From positions 372,001 through 436,000 of the forward strand of contig NC_007778.1 of NCBI RefSeq assembly GCF_000013365.1: a stretch of DNA of 64,000 nt, read 5' to 3'. Shown piece after piece: positions 47,461-57,781 of this stretch (position 1 is the stretch's first letter; each line of letters opens with the position of its first letter). The DNA is from Rhodopseudomonas palustris HaA2. GTDB lineage: Bacteria; Pseudomonadota; Alphaproteobacteria; Rhizobiales; Xanthobacteraceae. The notes beneath the pieces were generated by a model. The model was not told where the DNA came from, made no database searches, and worked only from the letters and a program-made list of their open reading frames with translations. The translations under genes were made by a program, and so were the position numbers.

Positions 47461-48426
47461 ATGATCAGCGTGATGGAATTGTCCGGAGCGGAGTCGCGAA
47501 ATCGCCACAGCGCCAAGGTAGCCGCTGGGAAGCTGAGTGCCGGATCCGCCGCACCTGCGCAGGACATTGCATTGTCGATTGATTTCAATGGTTTGGCGCC
47601 GAGACCGGCGATCCCTCAAGGGCTACGCGGCGCCATCGCGGCCGGCATCGGGCTGCTGCTGGCCGTCACCGCACCATTCGCCGCCGCCGAAACCGTGCCG
47701 GTGCCGAAACCGTCGCCGAAGGGCGGCGAGCGGCTGCTCAGCGCCGCCGAGCCGAACCGGCCGCAACAGCGACCGCCGCAACAGCCGGCGCCGCCGGTCG
47801 CGAAGCTGACCACGCCGCCCGAGCCGGTGATCCCCGATCCGCGCCGCAACGTGCCGGCCTCGATCTTCACCACCTTCGACGCCAAGCAGAAGGCGGATGC
47901 CGCGAAGGTCAGCGCCTATCTGTCGTCGCTGTCGACGCTGGTCGGCAATTTCGTTCAGGTCGGGCCCGACGGCAGCCGGCTCCAGGGCGATTTCTACATC
48001 ATGAAGCCCGGCAAGGTGCGGTTCGAATACGACGAGCCGAGCCCGGTCTCGATGGTCTCGGACGGCCAGTCGCTGGCGGTGCGCGACCGCAAGCTCGCGA
48101 CCCAGGACGTCTATCCGCTGTCGCAGACGCCGCTGCGCTATCTGCTCAGCGACCGCATCGATCTGTTGCGCGACACCAATGTGGTCGCGATCAGCTCGGA
48201 CGAGCTCTACATCAGCATCATCATCGAGGAGCGCAACGCGGTGATCGGCACCAGCCGGCTGATGCTGATGCTCGGCGTCAAGGACGGCCAGCTCAAGCAA
48301 TGGACCGTCACCGATCCGCAGGGCTACGACACCACGGTGGCGATCTACAATCTCGACACCACCCGCCGCCCCGACCCGTCGATGTTCAAGATCGACTTCA
48401 CCGACTACGGCACCCCGCCGGGCTGA
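47461..48426 (+). CDS. LolA-like outer-membrane lipoprotein carrier family protein
   Basis: About 321 residues. The C-terminal 190 residues look like a LolA-type fold (VSAYLSSLSTLVGNFVQVGPDGSRLQGDFYIMKPGKVRFEYDEPSP). A signal-like hydrophobic segment (GAIAAGIGLLLAVTAPFAAA) lies unusually far in, at about residues 60-80, so the real start may be downstream, for example the TTG near 47573. A Pro-rich stretch links signal and domain. The position just after ftsK is the usual alphaproteobacterial place for lolA. Confidence 0.82.
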   Translation: MISVMELSGAESRNRHSAKVAAGKLSAGSAAPAQDIALSIDFNGLAPRPAIPQGLRGAIAAGIGLLLAVTAPFAAAETVPVPKPSPKGGERLLSAAEPNRPQQRPPQQPAPPVAKLTTPPEPVIPDPRRNVPASIFTTFDAKQKADAAKVSAYLSSLSTLVGNFVQVGPDGSRLQGDFYIMKPGKVRFEYDEPSPVSMVSDGQSLAVRDRKLATQDVYPLSQTPLRYLLSDRIDLLRDTNVVAISSDELYISIIIEERNAVIGTSRLMLMLGVKDGQLKQWTVTDPQGYDTTVAIYNLDTTRRPDPSMFKIDFTDYGTPPG

Positions 48427-48449
48427 GGCTGTCCTTCTTATTGTTTCGG

Positions 48450-48676
48450 TGATCCGCTTCGCGGACGATGGATGCGCGGGTCAAGCCCGCGCATGACGCT
48501 GTGCTTGATCGCCCCGTCAGTCGCAGACCGTCTCTTCAAGACCGTCATTGCCGGGCTTGACCCGGCAATCCATCCACTTCGCAAGACGCCACGGCGCACG
48601 CCGGGCGGGTTGTACACATCAGCGGCTTGCGTCCGATCGTCCGCCGCGCAAGAAAGAGCGCGCACCTCAGGATGAC
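48450..48676. repeat. Mixed, partly broken repeats (families C and B)
   Basis: Half of a family C element (about 48460-48497), the opening arm of another (48543-48588), and the closing half of a family B element (about 48648-48676, GCGCACCTCAGGATGAC). They look like fragments of separate elements rather than one intact copy, between the lolA-like gene and xth. Confidence 0.62.
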
Positions 48677-48706
48677 GGTGCCGCGCCCGCAACATCCCGG
48701 CCCCCC

Positions 48707-49519
48707 ATGTCCTTCACGCTCACGACCTGGAACATCAATTCGGTGCGGCTACGCATCGAGCTGGTGGCGAAATTCCTCAAGGCGCAGCGGCCAGACGTGC
48801 TGTGCCTTCAGGAGACCAAATGCCCGGACGACGCGTTTCCGGCGAAGCGCTTCAAGCGGCTCGGCTACGAGCACATCGCGCTCAACGGCCAGAAGGGCTA
48901 TCACGGCGTCGCGGTGATCTCGAAGATCCCGTTTCTCGCCACCGACATCCGCACCTTCTGCGACAATATCGACTCGCGCCACATCTCGGTGTCGCTGCAG
49001 ACCGGCGCGGCCGATCCGCCGCTGCTGCTGCATAATTTCTACGTGCCCGCCGGCGGCGACATTCCCGATCCCGAGGCCAATCCGAAATTCAAACACAAGC
49101 TGTCGTTCCTCGACGAGATGCGGGCCTGCGCGCCGCTGCATCCGTCGGGCGACGCGCGGCACATTCTGGTCGGCGACCTCAACGTCGCGCCGCACGAGCA
49201 CGACGTCTGGTCGCACAAGCAGTTACTTAAAGTCGTGTCGCACACCCCGGTGGAATGCGACAAGCTGCTCGCGGTGCAGGCCGCCGGCAATTGGGTCGAC
49301 GTCGCGCGCGAGCGGATTCCGCTGTCGGAGAAGATCTACACCTGGTGGAGCTACCGCGCCGCCGACTGGACGATCGGCGACCGCGGCCGCAGGCTCGACC
49401 ACATCTGGGTCTCCGAAGCGCTGCGCGCCCGCGTCACCGACTTCAAGATCCTGCGCGACGCCCGCAGCTGGGAACGCCCGAGCGACCACGTCCCGGTGAC
49501 GGTGACGATGGAGCTGTGA
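48707..49519 (+). CDS. xth: Exodeoxyribonuclease III (AP endonuclease)
   Basis: 270-residue Mg-dependent AP endonuclease / 3' exonuclease of base-excision repair. Motifs: TTWNINSVR, LQETKC (metal glutamate), YVPAGGD, GDLNVAPHEHD, and the C-terminal SDHVPVTV with the catalytic histidine. The start at 48707 gives the family-typical MSFTLTTWNINSVR; the reading frame upstream consists of repeat DNA. Confidence 0.94.
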   Translation: MSFTLTTWNINSVRLRIELVAKFLKAQRPDVLCLQETKCPDDAFPAKRFKRLGYEHIALNGQKGYHGVAVISKIPFLATDIRTFCDNIDSRHISVSLQTGAADPPLLLHNFYVPAGGDIPDPEANPKFKHKLSFLDEMRACAPLHPSGDARHILVGDLNVAPHEHDVWSHKQLLKVVSHTPVECDKLLAVQAAGNWVDVARERIPLSEKIYTWWSYRAADWTIGDRGRRLDHIWVSEALRARVTDFKILRDARSWERPSDHVPVTVTMEL

Positions 49520-49562
49520 GCCGCAGCGCGTTCATCCGCGAACCGACAACAAGCACAGCGCG

Positions 49563-49608
49563 CTCCCTCTCCAGCCTGCGGGAGAGGGTTGGGGTGAGGG
49601 CGACGCGA
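49563..49608. repeat. Family A repeat, single arm
   Basis: CTCCCTCTCCAGCCTGCGGG followed by AGAGGGTTGGGGTGAGGG, between the convergent xth and cNMP-domain genes. Confidence 0.65.
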
Positions 49609-49638
49609 GTCGCTGACCGCTGCTACGCTGACCCGCCG

Positions 49639-50085
49639 CTACGTCAGCTTGGCGCCGGCGCGCAGGATGTCGCGGGCGATGGTGGTGGTGCGGGCGGCGA
49701 ATTCGTCGCGCAGGCGCTTCGCCGCGGCGGGGTCGCTTTCGAGCACGCGCTGAAACAGGCTGCGGGCGATCCGGATCACCGAGGAATATTCCAGCGCCAC
49801 CGCGCTGGAGGGCCGCGGCATCGGCAGCACCAGCGCCAGTTCGCCGATCAGGTCGCCCGGCCGCGCGATCAGTTCGTGCGGGCCGCCGTCCTCCGACGTC
49901 ACCTGGAACGCGCCGCTCTGCACCACATAGCCGGCGTCCGACGCATCGCCGGCGTTGAACAGCACGTCGCCGCGCGCGAAGTCGCGCTGATCCGAGCCGA
50001 TCGCCAGCATCCGCAACGAGGTGTCGCCCAACAGCCGCAGCGTCGGGACGCGCTCGAGCAGGGCAACATCATCTTCGATCGACAT
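49639..50085 (-). CDS. Stand-alone cyclic nucleotide-binding domain protein
   Basis: 148 residues forming one Crp-type cNMP-binding beta-roll. FARGDVLFNAGDASDAGYVVQSG and PGDLIGELALVLPMPRPSSAVAL (phosphate-binding cassette-like) are recognisable. There is no DNA-binding helix-turn-helix after it. It lies just downstream of an OmpR-type regulator on the same strand. It may sense cAMP or cGMP and act by protein contact. Confidence 0.83.
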   Translation of the reverse strand: MSIEDDVALLERVPTLRLLGDTSLRMLAIGSDQRDFARGDVLFNAGDASDAGYVVQSGAFQVTSEDGGPHELIARPGDLIGELALVLPMPRPSSAVALEYSSVIRIARSLFQRVLESDPAAAKRLRDEFAARTTTIARDILRAGAKLT

Positions 50086-50147
50086 CAGGGACCGGTCAGA
50101 GAACGGGACGCGCCAAGGCTATGGCGACGATTCGGCCCCTATTGGTA

Positions 50148-50834
50148 TCACGGCACGAGTTTGTAGCCACCGGCCTCGGTCACCAGAATCTCCGGATTCG
50201 CCGCATCCTTCTCGATCTTTTGGCGAAGTCGGTAAATGTGGGTCTCGAGCGTGTGGGTGGTCACGCCGGAATTATAGCCCCAGACTTCCTGCAGCAGCGT
50301 CTCGCGCGACACCGGCGCCTGACCGGCGCGGTACAGGAAGCGCAGGATCGCGGTTTCCTTCTCGGTCAGCCGCACCTTCTTGGCGTTGGCGCCGGTCAGC
50401 ATCTTGGAGCCGGGGCGGAAGCTGTAGGGGCCGACGGTGAACACCGCGTCCTCGCTGGCTTCATGCTGGCGCAGCTGGGCGCGGATCCGCGCCAGCAGCA
50501 CGGCGAAGCGGAACGGCTTGGCGACGTAGTCGTTGGCGCCACTCTCCAGCCCGAGAATCGTGTCGGAGTCGGTGTCGTGCCCGGTCAGCATGATGATCGG
50601 CGCCTTGAAGCCGCCCTTGCGCAAGCTGCGCACCACCTCGCGGCCGTCGGTGTCGGGCAGGCCGACATCCATCAGCACCAGGTCGGGCGAATTCGCCTTG
50701 GCCGACTGCACGCCTTTGGCGCCAGTGTCGACCGCGGAGGCCTCGAACTCCTCGTGCAGCGACAATTGCTCGACCAGCGCGTCTCGCAGATCGGTGTCGT
50801 CGTCCACGATCAGGATCTTGCGGGCGTTCGGCAT
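50148..50834 (-). CDS. OmpR/PhoB-family response regulator
   Basis: 228 residues. Receiver domain with acidic pocket Asp11-Asp13, phosphoacceptor Asp56 (LMDVGLP), Thr84 and Lys106; C-terminal winged helix with SRETLLQEVWGYNSGVTTHTLETHIYRLRQKIE. No histidine kinase gene is adjacent, so it is an orphan. An OmpR-type regulator next to xth and a small transpeptidase is, as I recall, common in related genomes. Confidence 0.92.
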   Translation of the reverse strand: MPNARKILIVDDDTDLRDALVEQLSLHEEFEASAVDTGAKGVQSAKANSPDLVLMDVGLPDTDGREVVRSLRKGGFKAPIIMLTGHDTDSDTILGLESGANDYVAKPFRFAVLLARIRAQLRQHEASEDAVFTVGPYSFRPGSKMLTGANAKKVRLTEKETAILRFLYRAGQAPVSRETLLQEVWGYNSGVTTHTLETHIYRLRQKIEKDAANPEILVTEAGGYKLVP

Positions 50835-51076
50835 AGGCGATGTCCTTCGGGTCTTGCGCGCGGCTCCAGCCGGGGCGGCGGAGGGCGCCTTTCCAAATCA
50901 TGCGCAGCAATCGAGCGCGATTGTATCGCAGATCAGCAAATAGGGATCGATTCTGCAGATTTGAACAGTGGCATGCTAAAATTGCCGACAATCGCCTCCA
51001 AAGAGCCGCGCCAGACGTGAAAACAGTCTTAAATTCAGATTCTTATCCGACCGCCGCGGGATGCCGCCCAAGCCGG

Positions 51077-51586
51077 ATGGTGCGCGTCCGCCCGGCGCCC
51101 GGCCGGCCCAGCCGCGGCTGGCTGACGGCGGATGGGCTGACGATCCCGGTCGCGCTCGGCCGTGGCGGTATTCTGGCCAACAAACGCGAAGGCGACGGCG
51201 GCACCCCGCGCGGCACGTTTCGTCCGCTGCGGCTGTGGTGGCGGGCGGACCGTTGGCCGCAGCCGCGCACCCGTCTCCCGGTGCGGGCGATCACCGCCGC
51301 CGACGCCTGGTGCGAGGATCCGTCGAGCCGGCACTACAACCGGCCGATGCGCCGCGGCCCCGGCGAGCCCGGCGACCGCTTGCGGCGCGACGATCATCTG
51401 TATGATTTCATCGTCGAGATCGACCACAACACAAGGCCGCGGATCGCCGGCCGCGGCAGCGCGGTGTTTCTGCATCTGGCCCGCGACAATTTCGGCCCCA
51501 CCGCCGGCTGCATCGCCATGACCCGCGGCAACCTGCTCCGCCTGCTGGCGCGGCTCGGGCCGAAGACGAGGATCGTGATCGGGTAG
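51077..51586 (+). CDS. L,D-transpeptidase catalytic domain protein without a visible signal peptide
   Basis: About 169 residues. The YkuD-type active site is seen in VFLHLARDNFGPTAGCIAM: His133 and catalytic Cys145 with TAGC. Earlier family segments include GILANKREGDGGTPRGTF. L,D-transpeptidases crosslink peptidoglycan outside the cytoplasm, yet neither the ATG at 51077 nor upstream in-frame starts (such as GTG near 51017) give a signal peptide. It is divergent from the response regulator. Confidence 0.8.
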   Translation: MVRVRPAPGRPSRGWLTADGLTIPVALGRGGILANKREGDGGTPRGTFRPLRLWWRADRWPQPRTRLPVRAITAADAWCEDPSSRHYNRPMRRGPGEPGDRLRRDDHLYDFIVEIDHNTRPRIAGRGSAVFLHLARDNFGPTAGCIAMTRGNLLRLLARLGPKTRIVIG

Positions 51587-51649
51587 GTGCATGCGCCCTC
51601 CGCCGCGATCGGCCGCCGGCACCTCCGCCACCTGCCACCAGTTCCGCCG

Positions 51650-51752
51650 TCATCCTGAGATGCGCGCTCCCTTGAGCGCGCCTCGAAGGATGGGCCGCAA
51701 GCGCCCGTCGCACATCCTTCGAGGCGCGTAAGGGCGCGCACCTCAAGATGAC
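51650..51752. repeat. Palindromic intergenic repeat, family B
   Basis: Two-armed element from GTCATCCTGAGATGCGCGC to GCGCACCTCAAGATGAC, between the convergent transpeptidase and YggS genes. Confidence 0.78.
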
Positions 51753-51845
51753 GGCCGAATACGGTGCGGGGCGTGCTTTCGCGGGTGGTGACGGCTGAAA
51801 GCTGAGCCGCCGCGGCACCGGGCGGCGGGCGTGAGAACTGTCGCC

Positions 51846-52511
51846 CTACCGATGCCCGAAGATCGCCGAACCGACCCGCACATGCGTGGCGCCGAATGCG
51901 ATCGCGGTGGCGAAGTCGGAGCTCATGCCCATCGACAGTTTCGCCAGGCCGTTGCGTTTGGCGATCTTGGCCGTCAGCGCGAAATGCGGCGCCGGGGCTT
52001 CGTCGACCGGAGGGATGCACATCAGCCCGGCGATGGTGAGCCCGAAGCGGTCGCGGCAGGCGGCGATGAACGCATCGGCGTCCTGCGGCGCGATTCCAGC
52101 TTTCTGCGGCTCCTCGCCGGTATTGATCTGGACGAACAATTCGACCGCGCGGCCGGAGGCCGGCAACACCTTGGCGAGCGCCTCGCACAGGCTCTCGCGA
52201 TCGACCGAATGGATCGCGTCGAACAGCGCGACCGCCTCCTTGGCCTTGTTGGATTGCAGCGGCCCGATCAGATGCAGCGCGGTGTCGGGATGGCTCTCCA
52301 GCAGCGGCGGCCATTTGGCCTTGGCCTCCTGGACGCGGTTCTCGCCGAACACCCGTTGCCCGGCGGCCAGCACCGGCAGGATGGCGTCGGCCTCGAACGT
52401 CTTCGACACCGCGATCAGCGTCACCGAATCGCGGTCGCGGCGCGCCTCCTGGCAGGCCCGGGCAATCTCCTGCTCGACGGCGGCCAGCCCCTGAACCGGG
52501 CCGGCGCTCAC
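51846..52511 (-). CDS. YggS/PLPBP family pyridoxal phosphate homeostasis protein
   Basis: About 221 residues, fold-type III PLP-binding protein that buffers PLP in the cytosol. The PLP lysine is Lys37 in LIAVSKTFEAD; GQRVFGENRVQE, HLIGPLQSNKAK and LSMGMSSDFATAI are family hallmarks. I chose the GTG at 52511, preceded by GGGGAA, because the 33 codons before it (to ATG 52610) are unlike YggS. Confidence 0.9.
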   Translation of the reverse strand: MSAGPVQGLAAVEQEIARACQEARRDRDSVTLIAVSKTFEADAILPVLAAGQRVFGENRVQEAKAKWPPLLESHPDTALHLIGPLQSNKAKEAVALFDAIHSVDRESLCEALAKVLPASGRAVELFVQINTGEEPQKAGIAPQDADAFIAACRDRFGLTIAGLMCIPPVDEAPAPHFALTAKIAKRNGLAKLSMGMSSDFATAIAFGATHVRVGSAIFGHR

Positions 52512-52682
52512 CGCATTCCCCGGCGGTTTCGCGCCGCGGCGGCGCGTGACGGACGGTCGAACGACGCGAAACGGAAGTCGAATGCACTCGCAGGTCGTAT
52601 TTTCATTCAATTTGTAACGAGTTGGAGGAAGGGTTCTTGAACCCTTGGGCCTAGGTTGTTTGCGGGGGTTGAGGGGGGCACG

Positions 52683-54362
52683 ATGTCACGCATCGCCATC
52701 ATTCGCAAGAAAGCGAAGCTTCGGGGGTTACTCGGAATCCGCGCGCGGCTGGTGATTCTGGCGCTGATTCTGGTGTGCCCGCTGATGTTCGACCGGGTCC
52801 GCCTGCTCGAACACACCCGCAGCAGTGAGATCGCCGCGGTCGCCGCCACCGCAGCGACGCTGGCGCAGCGCGCCGCCGACGCCCAGCGCGAAGTGATCTC
52901 CTCGGTCGAGGCGGTGCTGAAATCCGCCGCCTACATCCATGCCGCAGCCGCCCAGGTCGACCGCAGCTGCAGCATTCTGCGCGCCAGTCTGCGGGTCGAT
53001 CTGCCGTCGATCCGGATGCTGTCGATCGCGGATGCGCGCGGCATCATTCATTGCTCCACCGCGGCGATGTTCGTCGGCGCCGACGTCAGCGAGCGCGCCT
53101 ATTTCCGCCGGGCGCTGGAGAGCCATGATTTCGTCGTCAGCGATTTCCTGATCGGGGCGCAGAGCGGCAAGGGCACCATTCTGGCGGCCTATCCGGTGTC
53201 GGCGGTGGACGCCGGCGAACAGGCCGTGATGATCGCCGGAATGAACCTCGACTGGCTGTCGGACATCATGGCCAATCTCGCCGACCGCGCCGGCGTCAGC
53301 GTCGCGCTGATCGACGGCGAGGGCACCGTGCTCGCCACCCCGCCCGACCAGCGCAGCAAGGTCGGCCAGAAACTCGACCAGGCCACGCTCGACTTCGCCC
53401 TCGGCGCCAATCCGCCGCAGCGGGAGGCGTTGGCAGCTCTGGACGGCACCGGACGGAGGCTGTCGGTCTCGCGGATTCCGGGCACCAATTCGCGGCTGCT
53501 GGTGACGCTCGACGAGAGCGTGGTCGCGGCCGCCATCAACCGCGAGATCCGCACCGCCTATCTGCAACTGGCGCTGGTGTGCGTGTTCGTGCTGCTCGGC
53601 GCGCTGATCGCCGCCGAACGGCTGATCGTGCGGCCGATCTCGATGCTGACCTCGACTGCCAAGCGATTCGCCGAAGGCGACTGGTCGGCGCGCGCCGCGC
53701 GCGCCCGGCTGCCGTCGGAATTCGTGCCGCTGGCGCGCGCCTTCAACGCGATGGCCGCGCAACTCGGCCAGCGCGAGCGCGAGCTGGTCGCGATCAACAA
53801 CAACCTCACCGTGATGGCGTCGATGGACATGCTGAGCGGTCTGGCCAACCGGCGCGGCTTCCAGAGCCGGCTGGACTTCGAATGGGCGCGCGGCCAGCAG
53901 ACCGGCCATTGCCTGGCGCTGCTGATGCTCGACGTCGACCATTTCAAGCCGTTCAACGACAGCTATGGCCATCCGGAGGGCGACGCCTGCCTGTCGCGGA
54001 TCGGCGAGGCGCTGGCGGGCGTGGCCGACGAGACCGGCGGCTTCGCCGCGCGCTACGGCGGCGAGGAGTTCTGCCTCCTGTTGCCGAATACCGATGCGGC
54101 GGCCGCGCGCGATGTCGGCGAATTGGTTCGGGCCACGATCGAGCGACTTGGGGTGCCGCATCGCACCAGCGAGTTTCAGCGCGTCACCGTCAGCGTCGGC
54201 GTCGCGACGGCTCTGCCGGTCGACACCGCGGCGCCGCGCGAACTGCTCGAGGCCGCCGACGCCGCGCTCTACGCCGCCAAACACGGCGGCCGCAACACGG
54301 TCGCCGAACACGGCCTGGTCCGCGGCGCCGATGCGCCCGCGCCAATGGCGATGGCGGGCTGA
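52683..54362 (+). CDS. Membrane-bound diguanylate cyclase (dCache-HAMP-GGDEF)
   Basis: 559 residues. One helix near 22-42, a periplasmic sensor of about 240 residues resembling dCache, a second helix near 286-310, a HAMP linker (RPISMLTSTAKRFAEGDW, about 316-333), and a GGDEF domain with an intact GGEEF active site at 459-463, so it should make c-di-GMP. The LDVDHFKPFND motif is also normal. GAGGGGGG precedes the ATG at 52683. The signal it senses is unknown. Confidence 0.9.
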   Translation: MSRIAIIRKKAKLRGLLGIRARLVILALILVCPLMFDRVRLLEHTRSSEIAAVAATAATLAQRAADAQREVISSVEAVLKSAAYIHAAAAQVDRSCSILRASLRVDLPSIRMLSIADARGIIHCSTAAMFVGADVSERAYFRRALESHDFVVSDFLIGAQSGKGTILAAYPVSAVDAGEQAVMIAGMNLDWLSDIMANLADRAGVSVALIDGEGTVLATPPDQRSKVGQKLDQATLDFALGANPPQREALAALDGTGRRLSVSRIPGTNSRLLVTLDESVVAAAINREIRTAYLQLALVCVFVLLGALIAAERLIVRPISMLTSTAKRFAEGDWSARAARARLPSEFVPLARAFNAMAAQLGQRERELVAINNNLTVMASMDMLSGLANRRGFQSRLDFEWARGQQTGHCLALLMLDVDHFKPFNDSYGHPEGDACLSRIGEALAGVADETGGFAARYGGEEFCLLLPNTDAAAARDVGELVRATIERLGVPHRTSEFQRVTVSVGVATALPVDTAAPRELLEAADAALYAAKHGGRNTVAEHGLVRGADAPAPMAMAG

Positions 54363-54565
54363 GGCGGCGCCCGCGCCGGGCCCCGGCCGGACCGCGGAAT
54401 TGCGCCCATCCCATTGACCCGACGCAGCGTTTCGTGGCCTATTCCGCGCGCCTTGCGCGCGAATTCCGCCTGAGCCGCACCGGTTTGCGACCTCATTCGC
54501 GCTTCCTTGAATGTGCACAGCGCTCGAACCGGCCGGCCGACTGATCTCCAGCCTGACTGATCTCC

Positions 54566-57190
54566 ATGAGCAACGAACGTTACAACGCCCGCGAATCCGA
54601 GCCGAAATGGCAGGCGAAATGGGACGAGGCGAAAATTTTCGCCACCCGGAACGACGACCCGCGCCCAAAGTATTACGTGCTGGAGATGTTCCCGTATCCG
54701 TCGGGCCGCATCCATATGGGGCACGTCCGCAACTACACCATGGGCGACGTGGTGGCGCGGACGATGCGGGCGCGCGGCCACAACGTGCTGCACCCGATGG
54801 GCTGGGACGCGTTCGGCCTGCCGGCCGAGAACGCCGCGATTGAGCGCAAGGTCGCGCCCAAGGCCTGGACCTACGACAACATCGCTTCAATGAAGAAGCA
54901 GCTCCAGACCATGGGGCTGTCGCTCGACTGGGCGCGTGAATTCGCGACCTGCGATCCGACCTACTACAAGCATCAGCAGAAGATGTTCCTGGATTTCCTG
55001 AAGGTCGGCCTGGCCGAACGGGAAACCCGCAAGCTCAACTGGGACCCGGTCGACATGACCGTGCTGGCCAACGAGCAGGTGATCGACGGCCGCGGCTGGC
55101 GCTCCGGCGCGGTGGTCGAGCAGCGCGAGATGAACCAGTGGGTGTTCAAGATCACCCGCTACGCGCAGGACCTGCTCGACGCGCTGGAAACGCTCGACCG
55201 CTGGCCCGACAAGGTCCGGCTGATGCAGCGCAACTGGATCGGCCGCAGCGAAGGCCTGTTGGTGCGGTTCGCGCTGGATGCGGCGACGACGCCGGCCGGC
55301 GAGACCGAGCTGAAGATTTTCACCACGCGGCCCGACACGCTGTTCGGCGCCAAATTCATGGCGATCGCGCCGGATCATCCGCTGGCGCAGGCGGCGGCCG
55401 CCAAGAACGAGAAGATCGCGGCCTTCGTCGAGGAGTGCAAGAAGCGCGGCACCGCGCAGGCCGAGATCGACACCGCCGAGAAGCAGGGCATCGACACCGG
55501 CATCCGCGCGCTGCATCCGTTCGACCCGACCTGGCAGATCCCGGTCTATGTGGCGAATTTCGTGCTGATGGAATACGGCACCGGCGCCATCTTCGGCTGC
55601 CCGGCGCACGACCAGCGCGACCTCGATTTCGTCAACAAGTACCAGCTTGGTAATACGCCCGTTGTGTGCCCCGAGGGCCAGGACCCTTTGAGCTTCGTCA
55701 TCACCGACGAGGCCTATGACGGCGACGGCCGCCTGATCAATTCGCGCTTCCTCGACGGCATGAGCATCGCGGACGCGAAGGAAGAAGTGGCGAAGCGGCT
55801 GGAGACAGCGACGCTCGGCAATGCGCCGGTCGGCGAGCGCAAGGTCAATTTCCGCCTGCGCGACTGGGGGATTTCACGCCAGCGCTATTGGGGCTGCCCG
55901 ATCCCGGTGATCCATTGCGAGGTCTGCGGCGTCGTGCCGGTGCCGGACAAGGACCTGCCCGTCGTGCTGCCGGAGGACGTGTCGTTCGACAAGCCCGGCA
56001 ACGCGCTCGACCATCACCCGACCTGGAAGCACGTGCCCTGCCCGCAATGCGGCGGCAAAGCGCAGCGCGAAACCGACACCATGGACACCTTCGTGGATTC
56101 GTCCTGGTACTTCGCGCGCTTCACCGATCCGTGGAACGAGACCGCGCCGACCACGCCCGACGTGGTCAACCGGATGCTGCCGGTCGATCAATATATCGGC
56201 GGCGTCGAGCACGCGATCCTGCATCTCTTGTACAGCCGGTTCTTCACCCGGGCGATGAAGGCCACCGGCCATCTCGGCCTGGACGAGCCGTTCCGCGGCA
56301 TGTTCACCCAGGGCATGGTGGTGCACGAGACCTACCGCACCGCCGACGGCCATTTCGCCTCGCCGGCCGAAGTCGCGATCGTGGCCGAGGGCGACGGCCG
56401 CCGCGCCACGCTGCTCGACGGCGGCACGCCGGTCGAGATCGGCCCGATCGAAAAGATGTCGAAGAGTAAGCGCAACACCGTCGATCCCGACGACATCATC
56501 GGCTCTTACGGCGCCGACACCGCGCGCTGGTTCATGCTGTCGGATTCGCCGCCGGACCGCGACGTGATCTGGAGCGAGGAAGGCGTCAAGGGCGCATCGC
56601 GCTTCGTGCAGCGGCTGTGGCGGATGGTGAATGACGCCGCCGCCATCGCCCGTTCGGCCCCGGCCGAGCGGCCGGCGACGTTCGGCCCCGAGGCGCTGGC
56701 GGTGCGCAAGGCCGCGCATGGCGCGCTCGACAAGGTGTTGAGCGGCATCGAACGGCTCGCCTTCAATGTCAGCCTCGCCCATATCCGCGAATTCGCCAAC
56801 AGCTTCGGCGAGGCGCTGGCGAAGCCGGGCCAGCCGTCGCCGGATCTGGCCTGGGCGATCCGCGAGGCCGCGGTCATCCTTGTTCAACTGTTTCACCCGA
56901 TGATGCCGCATCTGGCCGAGGAATGCTGGGCGGCGCTGGGCCGGCCGGGCCTGGTCTCCGAGGCGCTGTGGCCGCAAATCGAACGCGATTTGCTGGTCGA
57001 AGACAGCATCACCCTGCCGGTACAGGTCAACGGCAAGAAACGCGGGGACATCACGGTGGCCAGGGACGCCAACACCCAGGAAATTGAGGCTGCCGTTTTG
57101 GCCCTCGATGCGGTAAGACAGGCGCTGGACGGCAAGCCCGTCCGCAAGGTGATCGTGGTGCCGCAGAGGATCGTGAATGTCGTCGGTTAG
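54566..57190 (+). CDS. leuS: Leucyl-tRNA synthetase
   Basis: Class I aminoacyl-tRNA synthetase, 874 residues. HIGH-type motif in [14 protein letters not shown], the inserted editing domain ([14 protein letters not shown] and the [12 protein letters not shown] region), and KMSKS at 630-634. A C-terminal anticodon-binding part ends in [16 protein letters not shown]. It overlaps lptE by 14 bases. Confidence 0.97.
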
Positions 57191-57737
57191 GCCCGCATTG
57201 GCGAAGATGGTCGCGAGGCTGGCGCTCGCCGCAATGCTGGCGGCGCCGCTGGCTGGATGCTTCCAGCCGATGTATGCCGACCGCGGCGACGGCTCGCCGA
57301 CGCTGCGCGACAAGCTCGCCGCCATCGAGGTGCCGCCGCTCGACGTGCCGAACGGCTCGCGCGTCGCCCGGCTCGGCGTCGAGATCCGCAACGCGCTGAT
57401 GTTCAAGATGTACGGCAGCGCCACCGGCGCGCCGCCGCTGTATTCGCTGAAGATGAACCTCACCACCCAGCGCTCGTCGCTGATCGTCGATCCGACCACC
57501 GCGCTGCCGACCATCGAGAATTACGGCATCGACGCCAGCTACCGGCTGATCGAGATCGCCACCGGCAAGGTGGTGATGTCCGGCAACACCTTCTCGCGCG
57601 TCGAATACGACGTGCCGGGCCAGACCCAGCGCTTCGCCCGCACCCGCGCCGGCCGTGACGCCGAGGATCGCGCCGCGCAGGAAATCGCCGAGAACATCAA
57701 CACCAGGCTGGCGTCGTATTTCTACGCCGGCATCTGA
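57177..57737 (+). CDS. lptE: LPS-assembly lipoprotein LptE
   Basis: 186-residue outer-membrane lipoprotein that plugs the LptD barrel in LPS export. A lipoprotein signal peptide ends in LAGC (Cys28). The sequence is weakly conserved, but its place between leuS and holA is the standard one, and FQPMYADR after the lipobox is the usual alphaproteobacterial form. Confidence 0.9.
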
Positions 57738-57781
57738 GCCGGTCGTGCGCGCCCGCGCCGCATCGCCGGTCTAACATCGCC

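Noticed and set aside
52728-54890. 720-codon open frame antisense to the GGDEF protein and the start of leuS
   Set aside because: Spans two real genes on the opposite strand; composition is that of a reverse-frame artefact.
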